64,000 nt of DNA, from contig NZIO01000048.1 of assembly GCA_002689925.1 (NCBI GenBank), forward strand, positions 18,325-82,324, read 5' to 3'. The stretch is from Candidatus Pelagibacter sp. Its GTDB lineage: Bacteria > Pseudomonadota > Alphaproteobacteria > Pelagibacterales > Pelagibacteraceae. Under the pieces are notes generated by a model. That model made no database searches. It saw only the letters and a list, made by a program, of their open reading frames with translations, and was not told the origin of the DNA. Positions 1 through 7,792 of the stretch are shown piece by piece. Numbering within the stretch: the first letter of the stretch is position 1; each line of letters starts with the position of its first letter. A program made the position numbers and the translations under genes.

Positions 1-416
1 AAAAAAATATCGTATAATTTTTCACCTTTTGGTCCACCTACATCATAATGATGTTGAACATCTTTCTTTGATTTTCCTGGTAAATTATAATTAGAAACAA
101 ATCTCCAATAAGTTAAGAATTTTTTTATAATATAGGCTGGCGTTGTAATTTCACCTCTGCCAACATTTTTAAACGTCAGATTTAAAAATTCACTTAATGA
201 AGCATTTTCTATAATTATATCTCCTCTCATATATGCCTCTGGAAATTCTAAGTCTGGATTAATTATCAATTTTAAATTCAAATCTTTTTTTAATAATTTG
301 ACAATAATTGGTTTGTGTGGATCTGGATTCCCACAAATATACTTTTGTCCTAAATAATCAACTAAAATAATTCCACCTTCCTTAAATATTTTTGAAAATA
401 ATCTCGCAACTAACAT
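1..416 (-). CDS. Cyclopropane-fatty-acyl-phospholipid synthase family protein (partial, N-terminal part)
   Basis: The open frame starts at an ATG at 414-416 on the minus strand and runs off the left edge, giving about 138 residues without a stop. The translation carries HHYDVGG followed shortly by LYDIF, which resembles the SAM-binding entry of the CFA synthase / mycolic-acid methyltransferase family (HYDxxxxFYxxxLD). The preceding 100 residues, with an EAYMRGDI stretch, fit the N-terminal domain of those enzymes. The family transfers a methylene or methyl group from SAM to unsaturated acyl chains of membrane lipids. Its start lies one base past the stop of the DHDPS-family gene, so the two are probably co-transcribed. 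The catalytic domain is outside the window, so the exact product (cyclopropane or another methylated lipid) is open. Confidence 0.72.
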   Translation of the reverse strand, partial: MLVARLFSKIFKEGGIILVDYLGQKYICGNPDPHKPIIVKLLKKDLNLKLIINPDLEFPEAYMRGDIIIENASLSEFLNLTFKNVGRGEITTPAYIIKKFLTYWRFVSNYNLPGKSKKDVQHHYDVGGPKGEKLYDIF

Positions 417-417
417 A

Positions 418-1293
418 CTACGCAGCCTTATATTTTTTTGGTAAGAAATTTAATTTTTCTAAATTAAGTAATAATTTTTTCTGTTTTATGGGGTCAAGCA
501 AATTTAAGGGTGGAAGAATATTTTTGTAAAAACTTTTTTCTAGAGTTTTGTAGCTATGTAGTGCCGCAATTAAATTTCCAGTTTCATCAAAAGCATTTCT
601 AACATCACAAAGTTTTTGGTTTACAGTTTGGTCTTTATTGTTTTTAAAATCATCATAAACTTGCTTTGCTAAACTATGTGTTACATTAGTGGTTGCGCTA
701 ATACAACCCACGCATCCAATTTTTAACCCTTGTAATAATTTACGCTCACTTCCAACAAACATCGAAAAATTTGGGATTTTTAAATTATTCCAAAGATTAC
801 CTGTGCTATCTTTCATTCCTATAATATTTAGTGGAAAATTTTTTATTAATTTTTTAACTATATCTGCGCTAAAAGCATAGCCAGAAAGTTTATCGAAATT
901 GTACAAAATTATTTTAGCTTCTGGCACTTCTTTAATAATTTTTGAATAAAAATCAAAAACACCAGAATCTTTATTAACATAATACGCAGGATTCATTACT
1001 AAAAAATTAGTAAGACTATTTTTAATAGAATGTTTCATTAGATTTATATTTTCTTTTAGACTGTTGCAACCAGTTCCAATCAAAACAGAATTTTTAAATT
1101 TATGCTTTGCAATTTCTGTAATTAAATCTTTTTTTTCTTCCACAGATATCAGTTGTGCTTGCGAAGTTGACCCTAAAAAAGCTGACCCTACTCCGAAACT
1201 ATCAATTTCTTTCGCATGATTAATGGTTTCGGTAATATCTAAGCTTAAGTCATCTTTTAATACAGACATTGAAGCAGAAAATATTCCATTCAT
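418..1293 (-). CDS. Dihydrodipicolinate synthase / N-acetylneuraminate lyase family protein
   Basis: This 291-residue protein has the length and layout of the DapA/NanA class I aldolase TIM barrel. Lys161 in GMKDSTG is the expected Schiff-base lysine, Tyr131 in LYNF is the expected catalytic tyrosine, and GST at 41-43 occupies the carboxylate-binding loop position. Family members condense or cleave pyruvate with an aldehyde. The GTTGE signature of true DapA is not conserved here (GSTSQ), and the neighbours are not lysine biosynthesis genes. I therefore read it as a DHDPS-like lyase of unknown substrate rather than DapA. It is followed immediately by the CFA-synthase-like gene. Confidence 0.8.
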   Translation of the reverse strand: MNGIFSASMSVLKDDLSLDITETINHAKEIDSFGVGSAFLGSTSQAQLISVEEKKDLITEIAKHKFKNSVLIGTGCNSLKENINLMKHSIKNSLTNFLVMNPAYYVNKDSGVFDFYSKIIKEVPEAKIILYNFDKLSGYAFSADIVKKLIKNFPLNIIGMKDSTGNLWNNLKIPNFSMFVGSERKLLQGLKIGCVGCISATTNVTHSLAKQVYDDFKNNKDQTVNQKLCDVRNAFDETGNLIAALHSYKTLEKSFYKNILPPLNLLDPIKQKKLLLNLEKLNFLPKKYKAA

Positions 1294-1336
1294 TAAAATA
1301 TTCTATCAATAAAAATTCAAAAAAAAAATTAAAAAT

Positions 1337-1837
1337 TTAAACAATATTTTTTAATATTATATCTTTTGCTTCATTTACAAGCGCTGATAACCTTGCTGTT
1401 TCTGGACTTATATCTGGATGTAATTTTTTTTGTAATTTTTTAGTAGCTAGATTGACCTCTTCTTTTGATGCACTTTTCTTTAAATTTAATATTTTATATG
1501 CCTCATCAAGACTTAAATCGGAGTTTTCATAACCTTTGTTAAAATTATTTTTAGAAAATCTTCCTGAATTTCTTAAAAAATTAATCAATCTCCAGAGTTG
1601 AAATATTTGAAAAATTGTTAAACCCTTAAGTTTTACAATAGCAAAACTCAACAAAACCAAAGGAAGAGATAATAAAAAACGTCCCCCGAATGCAAAAAGT
1701 AAAGCTATAAGTGTTAATATTATAAAAATAAACACTCGCATACCTGTGCTTATTTTGCTTTTGCTAATTTTTGCTAACAGTTTTAAAATCAACAAAAATG
1801 TAAAAAATATTATTATTCCACTTATTAAAATATTCAT
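1337..1837 (-). CDS. Membrane-anchored J-domain protein (DnaJ-like co-chaperone)
   Basis: This 166-residue protein has an N-terminal hydrophobic segment (about residues 2-22) and a second hydrophobic stretch (about 34-68). A C-terminal J domain occupies about 112-166, with the diagnostic HPD at 140-142 between a helix containing AYKILNLKKSAS and a helix containing LVNEAKDIIL. The C-terminal J domain behind membrane segments resembles Tim14/Pam18 and DjlA-type proteins. These stimulate DnaK ATPase at the inner membrane. The start codon is only 18 bases from the divergent ptrB start, so its promoter must lie partly inside ptrB. The client protein is unknown. Confidence 0.8.
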   Translation of the reverse strand: MNILISGIIIFFTFLLILKLLAKISKSKISTGMRVFIFIILTLIALLFAFGGRFLLSLPLVLLSFAIVKLKGLTIFQIFQLWRLINFLRNSGRFSKNNFNKGYENSDLSLDEAYKILNLKKSASKEEVNLATKKLQKKLHPDISPETARLSALVNEAKDIILKNIV

Positions 1838-1855
1838 ATATTAATCTTTTCTTCA

Positions 1856-3940
1856 ATGAAAATACCACAATTAAAAAAAAAACTAGATATCAAAAAATAC
1901 CATGGTTATCAATTAAAGGATAACTATAGTTGGGTAGATCAGCCTAATATTCTTGAAGTATTAAAGAATCCTAACAAATTACTTCCTGATGTGAGGTCAT
2001 ATATAGAGAAAAATAATCAATTAACTGAAAAATATTTTTCTGATACAAAAAATTTACAAAAAAAAATTTTTAAAGAAATTAAATCAAAAATAAAATTAAA
2101 TGACACATCCTTAAAATATAAAGATAAAAGATATTTTTATTGGTCTAAAACTGAAACAAAAGGAAATTATAAAAAATATTTAAGACAACTAATTGATAGT
2201 TCGAAACCTAAAGAAATATATTTTGATGGAGATGTTGAAAAAAAGAAGCATGGTTCAGAATATTTTGGAATCGGATCTATAAGTGTTTCACATTCAGACG
2301 AATTATTAGCTTACTCTTTAGATTTAAAAGGTTCAGAATATTTTACAATATATGTCAGAAATATTTTAACAAAAAAAAATTTAATTGATAAAATTCAAAA
2401 TACTGGTGGGAGTATAGTCTGGTCACTAGATAGTAAAAGTTTTTTTTATACAAAATTAGATAAGTTTCATCGACCTAGAGAAATATATAAACATACTTTA
2501 GGAACAGATGTAAAAAAAGATATATTAATATTTAAAGAAAAAGATAAGACATTTACTTGTAGCATAAGCCTAACTTCAGATGAAAATTTTTTTATTATAT
2601 CAACATCAGATCACGTAACAACTGAAGAATATTTTTTTAACTCTAAAGCAAAAAAAATTAAACCTAAATTATTTTTTAAACGAAAAAAAGATACGCGGTA
2701 CTCTGTTGATTCATGGAAAGAGTATTTTTATATTCATACAAATAAAGACGCTAAGGATTATAAAATACTAAGATGTAAAAAAGAAAATATAAAAAAGTTA
2801 TATGAGTTTATTCCCAAAAAAAAAGAAACTGTAATTGGTGGATTAGATTTTTTAGATAATTATATAATAAGAGCAGAAAAATCTGATGCAATTTCAAAAC
2901 TTTTTGTAAGAAATATAAAAACAAATAAAGAAGAAGAAATTAAAATTTCTAAAGAAGCTATTGGTTCGCCTGGTGCAAGTATAATGCAAAAAAATACTAA
3001 TACGACAAAAATAGTAGTGTCCTGGGAAAGTATGGCTACACCTGGCAAAATTTATGAGTATGATATTGTAACTAAGAAAAAAAAACTTGTTAAAGAAATC
3101 GAAATACCTTCAGGTCATAATCCCAATAAATATATTGTGGAAAGAATAAAAGCAAAATCTCATGATGGTAGAATGGTTCCCATCAGCCTTTTAAGAAAAA
3201 AAAGTACCAAAAAAAATGGAAAATCAAAAATATTACTTTATGCTTATGGAGCATATAAACATAGTATTGATCCAACGTTTAGTGCAGCCAGATTATGTTT
3301 AGTTGACAGAGGAATAACTTTTGCAATAGCTCATGTTCGTGGAGGTGGAGATCTTGGAGATATTTGGCATGAAGAAGCCAAAAAAAAATTAAAAAAAAAT
3401 ACTTTCTTAGATTATATTTCTTGTTCAAATCATTTAATTAAAAAAAAATATACTTATAAAGGTGGAATTTGTTTTTATGGTGGCTCCGCTGGAGGACTTA
3501 CTGGTGGGGCAGTAGCAAATATGGCTCCAAATTTATTTTTTTCAATGCTGTTATTAGTTCCTTTTGTGGACACTTTGACTACAATGTTAAATGAAAAGCT
3601 TCCATTAACTCCTGCAGAATGGGAGCTTTGGGGTAATCCTTTGAAGAGTAAAGAATATTTTAAATATATTAACTCCTATTCTCCATATCAAAATTTACAA
3701 AAAACTTCTTATCCTCCAATACTAATTACAACATCTTTATTTGATAACAGAGTTTTATATTCAGAACCTGTTAAATACATAGCTAAACTTAGAGATATAA
3801 AAAAAGATAACAATTTACAATTATTAAAATGTAAAATGCAAGCAGCTGGACATGGTGGTATGAGTGGACGTGACAATAGTATAAAAGAATTATCAGAAGA
3901 ATATAGTTTTATTCTTAAAACTGCAAAAATTTTTAATTAA
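1856..3940 (+). CDS. ptrB: Oligopeptidase B (S9A prolyl-oligopeptidase family)
   Basis: The protein has 694 residues, the usual length for oligopeptidase B. The N-terminal half is the seven-bladed propeller that filters substrates. The C-terminal half is an alpha/beta hydrolase with Ser544 in GGSAGG, Asp630 in SLFDNRVLY and His666 in AAGHGGMSG. These form the expected catalytic triad. The enzyme cleaves short peptides, typically after basic residues, in the cytoplasm; no signal peptide is visible. The start is supported by the family N-terminal pattern (P..KK...K.HG...KDNYSWV). No clear Shine-Dalgarno sequence precedes it, and the divergent J-domain gene begins 18 bases away. Confidence 0.92.
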   Translation: MKIPQLKKKLDIKKYHGYQLKDNYSWVDQPNILEVLKNPNKLLPDVRSYIEKNNQLTEKYFSDTKNLQKKIFKEIKSKIKLNDTSLKYKDKRYFYWSKTETKGNYKKYLRQLIDSSKPKEIYFDGDVEKKKHGSEYFGIGSISVSHSDELLAYSLDLKGSEYFTIYVRNILTKKNLIDKIQNTGGSIVWSLDSKSFFYTKLDKFHRPREIYKHTLGTDVKKDILIFKEKDKTFTCSISLTSDENFFIISTSDHVTTEEYFFNSKAKKIKPKLFFKRKKDTRYSVDSWKEYFYIHTNKDAKDYKILRCKKENIKKLYEFIPKKKETVIGGLDFLDNYIIRAEKSDAISKLFVRNIKTNKEEEIKISKEAIGSPGASIMQKNTNTTKIVVSWESMATPGKIYEYDIVTKKKKLVKEIEIPSGHNPNKYIVERIKAKSHDGRMVPISLLRKKSTKKNGKSKILLYAYGAYKHSIDPTFSAARLCLVDRGITFAIAHVRGGGDLGDIWHEEAKKKLKKNTFLDYISCSNHLIKKKYTYKGGICFYGGSAGGLTGGAVANMAPNLFFSMLLLVPFVDTLTTMLNEKLPLTPAEWELWGNPLKSKEYFKYINSYSPYQNLQKTSYPPILITTSLFDNRVLYSEPVKYIAKLRDIKKDNNLQLLKCKMQAAGHGGMSGRDNSIKELSEEYSFILKTAKIFN

Positions 3941-3945
3941 CTAGG

Positions 3946-3974
3946 CTTGAAATATTAAAAATACTTACTATATA
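3946..3974 (+). promoter_or_regulatory. Candidate heat-shock (RpoH-type) promoter of hsp20
   Basis: CTTGAAA at 3946-3952 matches the -35 element of alphaproteobacterial sigma-32 promoters. An ACTATATAA stretch starting at 3967 resembles the CCTATAT-type -10. A sigma-70 reading (TTGAAA, 16 bases, TATATA) is also possible. Transcription would start near 3980, just before the leader hairpin. Confidence 0.5.
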
Positions 3975-3981
3975 AAAAATG

Positions 3982-4037
3982 TAAGTCGCCTAATGGGACT
4001 TATTAAATTAACCTTGCTAAATAAAAAGGAGGAAAAT
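3982..4037 (+). promoter_or_regulatory. ROSE-like RNA thermometer in the hsp20 leader
   Basis: Two hairpins can be drawn. The first pairs TAAGTC (3982-3987) with GACTTA (3997-4002), with an inner CC/GG around TAAT. The second pairs CTTGCT (4013-4018) with the Shine-Dalgarno AGGAGG (4027-4032): U-A, C-G, a G·G mismatch, U-A, U·G and C-G, closed by an eight-base A-rich loop. The UUGCU box facing the Shine-Dalgarno with a G·G pair is the hallmark of ROSE thermometers, which control hsp20 genes in Alphaproteobacteria. The pairing is read directly from the sequence. Temperature-dependent melting is inferred. Confidence 0.65.
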
Positions 4038-4478
4038 ATGACAAGTAAGGATCTATCGATCTTTAATTCGCTAAGACCTTTTAGTATTGGATTTGATGAT
4101 ATGTTTGATCAATTCGAATCAATGCTAGGTAATGGTGGATTATCTGTTCAAACTAATTATCCCCCATATAATATTATAAAAGCCAGCAAAGATAAATATG
4201 CTATTGAGTTAGCTGTTGCGGGTTTTAATAAAAATAATATTGAAGTGGAGTTTGAAGACAATCTATTAACAGTTAGAACAAAACAAATAGAGAAAACTGT
4301 TGAAGAAGATGGTGAAATTGTTCACAGAGGAATATCTCAAAGACAATTTTCTAGATCATTTACAATTGCAGATGATGTAAAAGTAAATGGTGCTGAGCTA
4401 AAAGATGGTCTTCTAAGAGTTGATTGTGAAAGAATCATACCAGAACAGAAGAAGAAAAGACTAATTCAAATTAAATAA
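4038..4478 (+). CDS. Small heat-shock protein, Hsp20/IbpA family
   Basis: This ATP-independent holdase protects unfolding proteins in the cytoplasm until DnaK or ClpB takes over. The 146-residue protein holds an alpha-crystallin domain (about 42-137). It contains the YAIELAVAGF strand and the A-x-x-x-(N/D)G-x-L signature (AELKDGLLRV), with a short basic tail ending in the I-x-I-like IQIK. I chose the ATG at 4038 because it follows a strong AAGGAGG at 4026-4032. The in-frame ATG at 3993 would place the start inside the leader hairpin. The gene appears monocistronic, with its own promoter, a thermometer-like leader and a terminator. Confidence 0.93.
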   Translation: MTSKDLSIFNSLRPFSIGFDDMFDQFESMLGNGGLSVQTNYPPYNIIKASKDKYAIELAVAGFNKNNIEVEFEDNLLTVRTKQIEKTVEEDGEIVHRGISQRQFSRSFTIADDVKVNGAELKDGLLRVDCERIIPEQKKKRLIQIK

Positions 4479-4490
4479 CTTGGATTAACC

Positions 4491-4519
4491 TTGCTTGCGG
4501 AGAAAAACTCCGCAAGTAA
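4491..4519 (+). terminator. Hairpin terminator after hsp20
   Basis: A 12-bp inverted repeat has arms 4491-4502 and 4508-4519, a core of CTTGCGGAG / CTCCGCAAG and an AAAAA loop. It lies 12 bases after the hsp20 stop and directly abuts the stop of the convergent lipoprotein gene. It may serve both, although no long T-run follows on either side. Confidence 0.7.
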
Positions 4520-4822
4520 TTAAAAGCACCCCTTGCTAGAAAACCCAATCACTAAATTATTTTCATTGACCTCAAATTGTCTCTCACACTTAATGTTATA
4601 TTTTTTCTTAATATAAATTAAAATTGTAAAACCTTTCACATTAATTGAAATTTTATCAGGCTTACCTAAAACCATTTTTAATTCAGAAACAGGTTTATTT
4701 AAAAATTTACTTAAATTTAGATTTTCTTTTTTTAGTATGCTCTCACTTTTTTTTTCAATTGTCTTACAACCTAAAATCAGAAAAAATATAGAGGTACAAA
4801 ATAATAAAAAGAGTTTTCTCAT
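4520..4822 (-). CDS. Small lipoprotein, possibly SmpA/BamE-like fold
   Basis: This is a 100-residue protein if the ATG at 4822 is used; a TTG nine bases upstream is the alternative. The N-terminus is a lipoprotein signal: basic MRK, a hydrophobic stretch, then the lipobox LILGC. The mature part contains the phrase LNKPVSELKMVLGKPDKI. This resembles the repeat-start seen in SmpA/OmlA/BamE small outer-membrane lipoproteins (G-x-x-x-x-x-V-x-x-x-LGxPD). It would be exported and acylated at a cysteine near residue 19. The link to the BAM complex is a similarity reading only; the gene stands alone between hsp20 and the purine permease. Confidence 0.6.
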   Translation of the reverse strand: MRKLFLLFCTSIFFLILGCKTIEKKSESILKKENLNLSKFLNKPVSELKMVLGKPDKISINVKGFTILIYIKKKYNIKCERQFEVNENNLVIGFSSKGCF

Positions 4823-4958
4823 AAAGTTCAACTAAACATAGAATATCACAAATTTTATAAACAGATATAAACTTTAAAGTTGTATTTTTATTTATTTTTT
4901 TCATTTATTTGTAGTTTCTTAAAGAAAAACTAATAAGTTGTCTCACATAGGAGGAAAT

Positions 4959-6248
4959 ATGCTAGATAAATACTTTCAATATAAAAAAAATAATACAGAT
5001 TTTAAAACAGAAGTAACAGCTGGAGTAACCACTTTTCTTACGATGGCTTATATAATGTTTTTAAATCCAGCCATCTTATCTGATGGTGGTTTCGACTTTG
5101 GTGCAGTGTTTACCGCAACAATTATTGCAACAGCTATTGCTTGTTTCATAATGGGATTTTACGGAAAAACTTGGCCAATTGGACTTGCTCCAGGTTTAGG
5201 TTTAAATGCTTTTGTAGCTTACGTAGTTTGTAAAGGAATGGGTTATTCCCCAGACCAAGCTTTAGGAGCTGTTTTAGTAGCCGGAGTTTTGTTTTTATTA
5301 ATTTCTGTTACACCATTAAGAGCATGGATTATTAACTCTATACCTAAGTCTCTTAAATTAGGAATCGGTTGTGGAATAGGATTGTTTCTTGGAATTATAG
5401 GACTCTCTATAATGGGTGTAATAGGAGATCATCCAGTTACTTTAGTAACCCTAGGAAATATAAAAGAGCCTATTGTTCTTTTAGCCTGCTTAGCTTTTGT
5501 AGTTATGATTGTTCTCGAAAAGTTAAAAGTTAAAGGAAATATCATAATCGGTATTTTAGTTTTCAGTATAATTGCTTGGGTGTCAGGCCTTGCAAAATTT
5601 AATGGAGTAGTTGGTGAAATTCCACCAATGACTCATTTAATGACTTTTGATTTAGGCGCAGCTTTGTCTGCTTCAATGGCAACAATTGTATTTACTTTGT
5701 TCTTTGTAGATTTTTTTGACACAACTGGAACTTTAGTAAGTGTAGCTAATGTAGCTGGAAAAGTTGACTCTAAGGGGCGTGTTCAAGATATAGAAAAAGC
5801 AATGCTTGCCGACAGCGTTGGTACAGTTGCTGGAGCTATGGTTGGAACTACAACAGTAACAAGCTTTGTTGAAAGTGGAGCTGGAGTTAAAGCTGGAGGA
5901 AGAACTGGCATGACATCAATTGTAATTGGTGTGTTGTTCTTAGCTTGCCTATTTTTTGCTCCTCTTGCAACTTCTTTACCAAAAGAAATTGACGGTGCTG
6001 CACTACTATATGTTTCAACTCTCTTTATCAAAAATATAACTGATTTAGATTGGGATGATATTGCAGAATATGCTCCTGCATTAGTTGCCATGATAACTAT
6101 GCCTCTCACATATTCAATTAGCAATGGTATAGCATTAGGCTTCATCACTTATGCATTAATTAAACTTTTGACTGGCAAAGTACAAAATGTTAGTCCTGCA
6201 ATTTGGTTAGTAGCAATTTTAAGTGTTGTCAGCTTTTATATATTATAA
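4959..6248 (+). CDS. NCS2/AzgA-type purine permease
   Basis: This 429-residue, very hydrophobic protein has about 13 membrane segments. It carries the AzgA-branch signatures GLGLNAFVAY near the N-terminus, FFVDFFDTTGT near the middle and TSFVESGAGVKAGGRTG after it. This branch imports adenine, guanine or hypoxanthine with protons across the inner membrane. The ATG at 4959 is chosen because AGGAGG lies at 4949-4954; a TTG at 4938 lies upstream of that site. It converges with a purine phosphoribosyltransferase, so uptake and conversion to nucleotide would be linked. No purine riboswitch was recognised upstream. Confidence 0.9.
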   Translation: MLDKYFQYKKNNTDFKTEVTAGVTTFLTMAYIMFLNPAILSDGGFDFGAVFTATIIATAIACFIMGFYGKTWPIGLAPGLGLNAFVAYVVCKGMGYSPDQALGAVLVAGVLFLLISVTPLRAWIINSIPKSLKLGIGCGIGLFLGIIGLSIMGVIGDHPVTLVTLGNIKEPIVLLACLAFVVMIVLEKLKVKGNIIIGILVFSIIAWVSGLAKFNGVVGEIPPMTHLMTFDLGAALSASMATIVFTLFFVDFFDTTGTLVSVANVAGKVDSKGRVQDIEKAMLADSVGTVAGAMVGTTTVTSFVESGAGVKAGGRTGMTSIVIGVLFLACLFFAPLATSLPKEIDGAALLYVSTLFIKNITDLDWDDIAEYAPALVAMITMPLTYSISNGIALGFITYALIKLLTGKVQNVSPAIWLVAILSVVSFYIL

Positions 6249-6259
6249 AGCTTAATTTT

Positions 6260-6297
6260 AAAAAAAAAGGCCAGACTTAGTTTCTGGCCTTTTTTTA
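6260..6297. terminator. Bidirectional intrinsic terminator between purine permease and phosphoribosyltransferase
   Basis: GGCCAGA (6269-6275) pairs with TCTGGCC (6283-6289). An A-run (6260-6268) lies on the left and a T-run (6290-6296) on the right, so both strands give a stem followed by a U-tract. The stop codon of the minus-strand gene (6295-6297) is embedded in the T-run. Confidence 0.88.
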
Positions 6298-6819
6298 TTT
6301 TTTATGTTTTTGTTTGATATCTTCAATTCTAATTGTTTCGTAATTTTCAAAAGGTTGCACTATCCACGGATCATCTTTTAACTTCGTCGCACAAAAGTCA
6401 GGCTCAAAAGTTGATGATTTTTTTTTCCATAATATTGCAGTTTTTATATCTTCAATTTTATCTTTTATAGGTTTATATTTTCTAATCCATTCCATGCTTT
6501 TAATTAATGTAATTCCAGTATCAGAAAGATCATCACATAATAAAATTCTTCCACCCATATTTTCTGCTATTGAGCTCATTTCTCTAGAAAAAACTATATT
6601 TCCCTGTTCATCCTCAATTCCTTTACCGCTATAAGACTCGACAGCTAGATAAGCGCACTTGAGTTTAAAAACTCTACTTAAAACGTCAATCATAGGGGCT
6701 GCTCCACGCATTATACCAACAAGTAGAGTGGGTTTATAACCACTCTCATCTATTTGTATCGCTAGTTTTTCAACAGTTCTATTATATTCTTCCCAGTTAA
6801 TTATTAATTTTTGATCCAT
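6295..6819 (-). CDS. Purine phosphoribosyltransferase (xanthine/hypoxanthine-guanine type)
   Basis: This 174-residue type I PRTase joins a purine base to PRPP to give the nucleotide monophosphate. The PRPP-binding motif is at about 92-104 (ILLCDDLSDTGIT), preceded by the LLVGIMRGA loop at 32-40 that handles pyrophosphate. The length fits Gpt/Hpt-type enzymes rather than OPRT or APRT. It is placed tail-to-tail with the AzgA-type permease, which supports purine salvage. Base specificity cannot be fixed from the sequence alone. Its start is 51 bases from the divergent DUF1330 gene. Confidence 0.82.
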   Translation of the reverse strand: MDQKLIINWEEYNRTVEKLAIQIDESGYKPTLLVGIMRGAAPMIDVLSRVFKLKCAYLAVESYSGKGIEDEQGNIVFSREMSSIAENMGGRILLCDDLSDTGITLIKSMEWIRKYKPIKDKIEDIKTAILWKKKSSTFEPDFCATKLKDDPWIVQPFENYETIRIEDIKQKHKK

Positions 6820-6870
6820 TATAATTTTGATATCATAGTTAAAAATAACTAAATAAAAAGAGGAAAATAA

Positions 6871-7170
6871 ATGACAAAAGGATACTGGGTAGCATTATAC
6901 AAAAAAATTGAAAATAAAGATGATCTTGGCAGTTATGCTTTAAAAGCTACAGAAACTATTAAAAATTATGGAGGAAAACCCCTTGTAAGAGGTGGAAAAT
7001 ATAATTGTTTAGAAGGAGATGAATATCAAAGAACAGTGATTTGGGAATTTCCAAGCTTTGCTGAAGCCGAAAAATGTTATAATTCAAAAGAATATCAAAA
7101 TGCTTGGTCTTTAGCAAAAAATACTACAGAAAGAAATTTGCAAGTTATTGAAGGTTTTAGTATTGAATAG
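6871..7170 (+). CDS. DUF1330 family protein
   Basis: This 99-residue protein has the typical DUF1330 opening (GYWVALYKKIE...), the centre GGKPLVRGGKY and the FPSFAEAEKCYNSKEYQ segment. These proteins adopt a small dimeric alpha/beta barrel fold; their function is not established. A Shine-Dalgarno (AAAGAGGAAAA) sits just upstream of the ATG. A TAGTTA-AAAA-TAACTA inverted repeat (6836-6851) lies in the promoter region. The 3' end overlaps the convergent alkA-like gene by 14 bases. Confidence 0.85.
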   Translation: MTKGYWVALYKKIENKDDLGSYALKATETIKNYGGKPLVRGGKYNCLEGDEYQRTVIWEFPSFAEAEKCYNSKEYQNAWSLAKNTTERNLQVIEGFSIE

Positions 7171-7792
7171 GTTTAGGATCAATACTTCTCCAAAAATACC
7201 AAGTTGCAACAGAACAATAAGGAGAAAATTTTTTTTGCAAAGATTTCACAAAAGACTCTGGTGGTAAATATTTTTTTTTATAACTTAATGAAATAGCTCT
7301 TAAAAGACCTATATCTTGTATGGGCCAAATATTTGAACGGTTATAAGTAAATAACAAAATCATTTCAGCTGACCATCTTCCAATTTGTCTTAGTTGAGAA
7401 AGATAAATTATAGCCTCTTCATCTGTCATTTTATTAATTAATTTTGGATTAAAACTTTTATTTAAAATTTGTTTAGATAAATTTTTAATTCCTTTAACTT
7501 TTTGTCTACTTAAACCACAGCTCTTTAATTGAATATTTGTCAATTTTGAAACTTTAGTAGCATTAACTTTATTTTTGCACTTTTTTTCAAACTTTTTAAA
7601 AACTGAATTTGCTGCCGCTACACTAATTTGCTGCCCTATAATACTTTTGCATAAAGAATAAAAAATATCTTTTCTGCTAATTAAAACTGTTTCTGATGGG
7701 GAATTGTACTGCTTTATAAGATTAGCTAAAATTTTATCCTTTTTCGACAAATATTTTTTTGCTGTATTCCAATATTTTGGTGCTTTAGTCAT
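7157..7792 (-). CDS. DNA-3-methyladenine glycosylase II (AlkA-like, HhH-GPD superfamily)
   Basis: This 211-residue base-excision repair enzyme removes alkylated purines from DNA. The helix-hairpin-helix is at about 132-146 (LSQLRQIGRWSAEM), followed by the conserved WPIQD segment with catalytic Asp160. There are no C-terminal Fe-S cysteines, so it is not a Nth/MutY type. It lacks the E. coli AlkA N-terminal domain, as do many bacterial short AlkA proteins. Its ATG overlaps the stop of the upstream DMT gene (ATGACTAA, 8 bases), which suggests translational coupling. Confidence 0.87.
   Translation of the reverse strand: MTKAPKYWNTAKKYLSKKDKILANLIKQYNSPSETVLISRKDIFYSLCKSIIGQQISVAAANSVFKKFEKKCKNKVNATKVSKLTNIQLKSCGLSRQKVKGIKNLSKQILNKSFNPKLINKMTDEEAIIYLSQLRQIGRWSAEMILLFTYNRSNIWPIQDIGLLRAISLSYKKKYLPPESFVKSLQKKFSPYCSVATWYFWRSIDPKPIQY

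Noticed and set aside
3993..4037. Upstream ATG start for hsp20
   Set aside because: It lies within the leader hairpin and lacks a binding site, while the ATG at 4038 follows AAGGAGG and matches family length.
4832..4958. Purine riboswitch before the purine permease
   Set aside because: No conserved purine-aptamer core or paired loops could be found in the 127-base gap.
5783..6148. Long minus-strand frame inside the purine permease
   Set aside because: It is the antisense shadow of a conserved, fully supported gene and has no recognisable domain.
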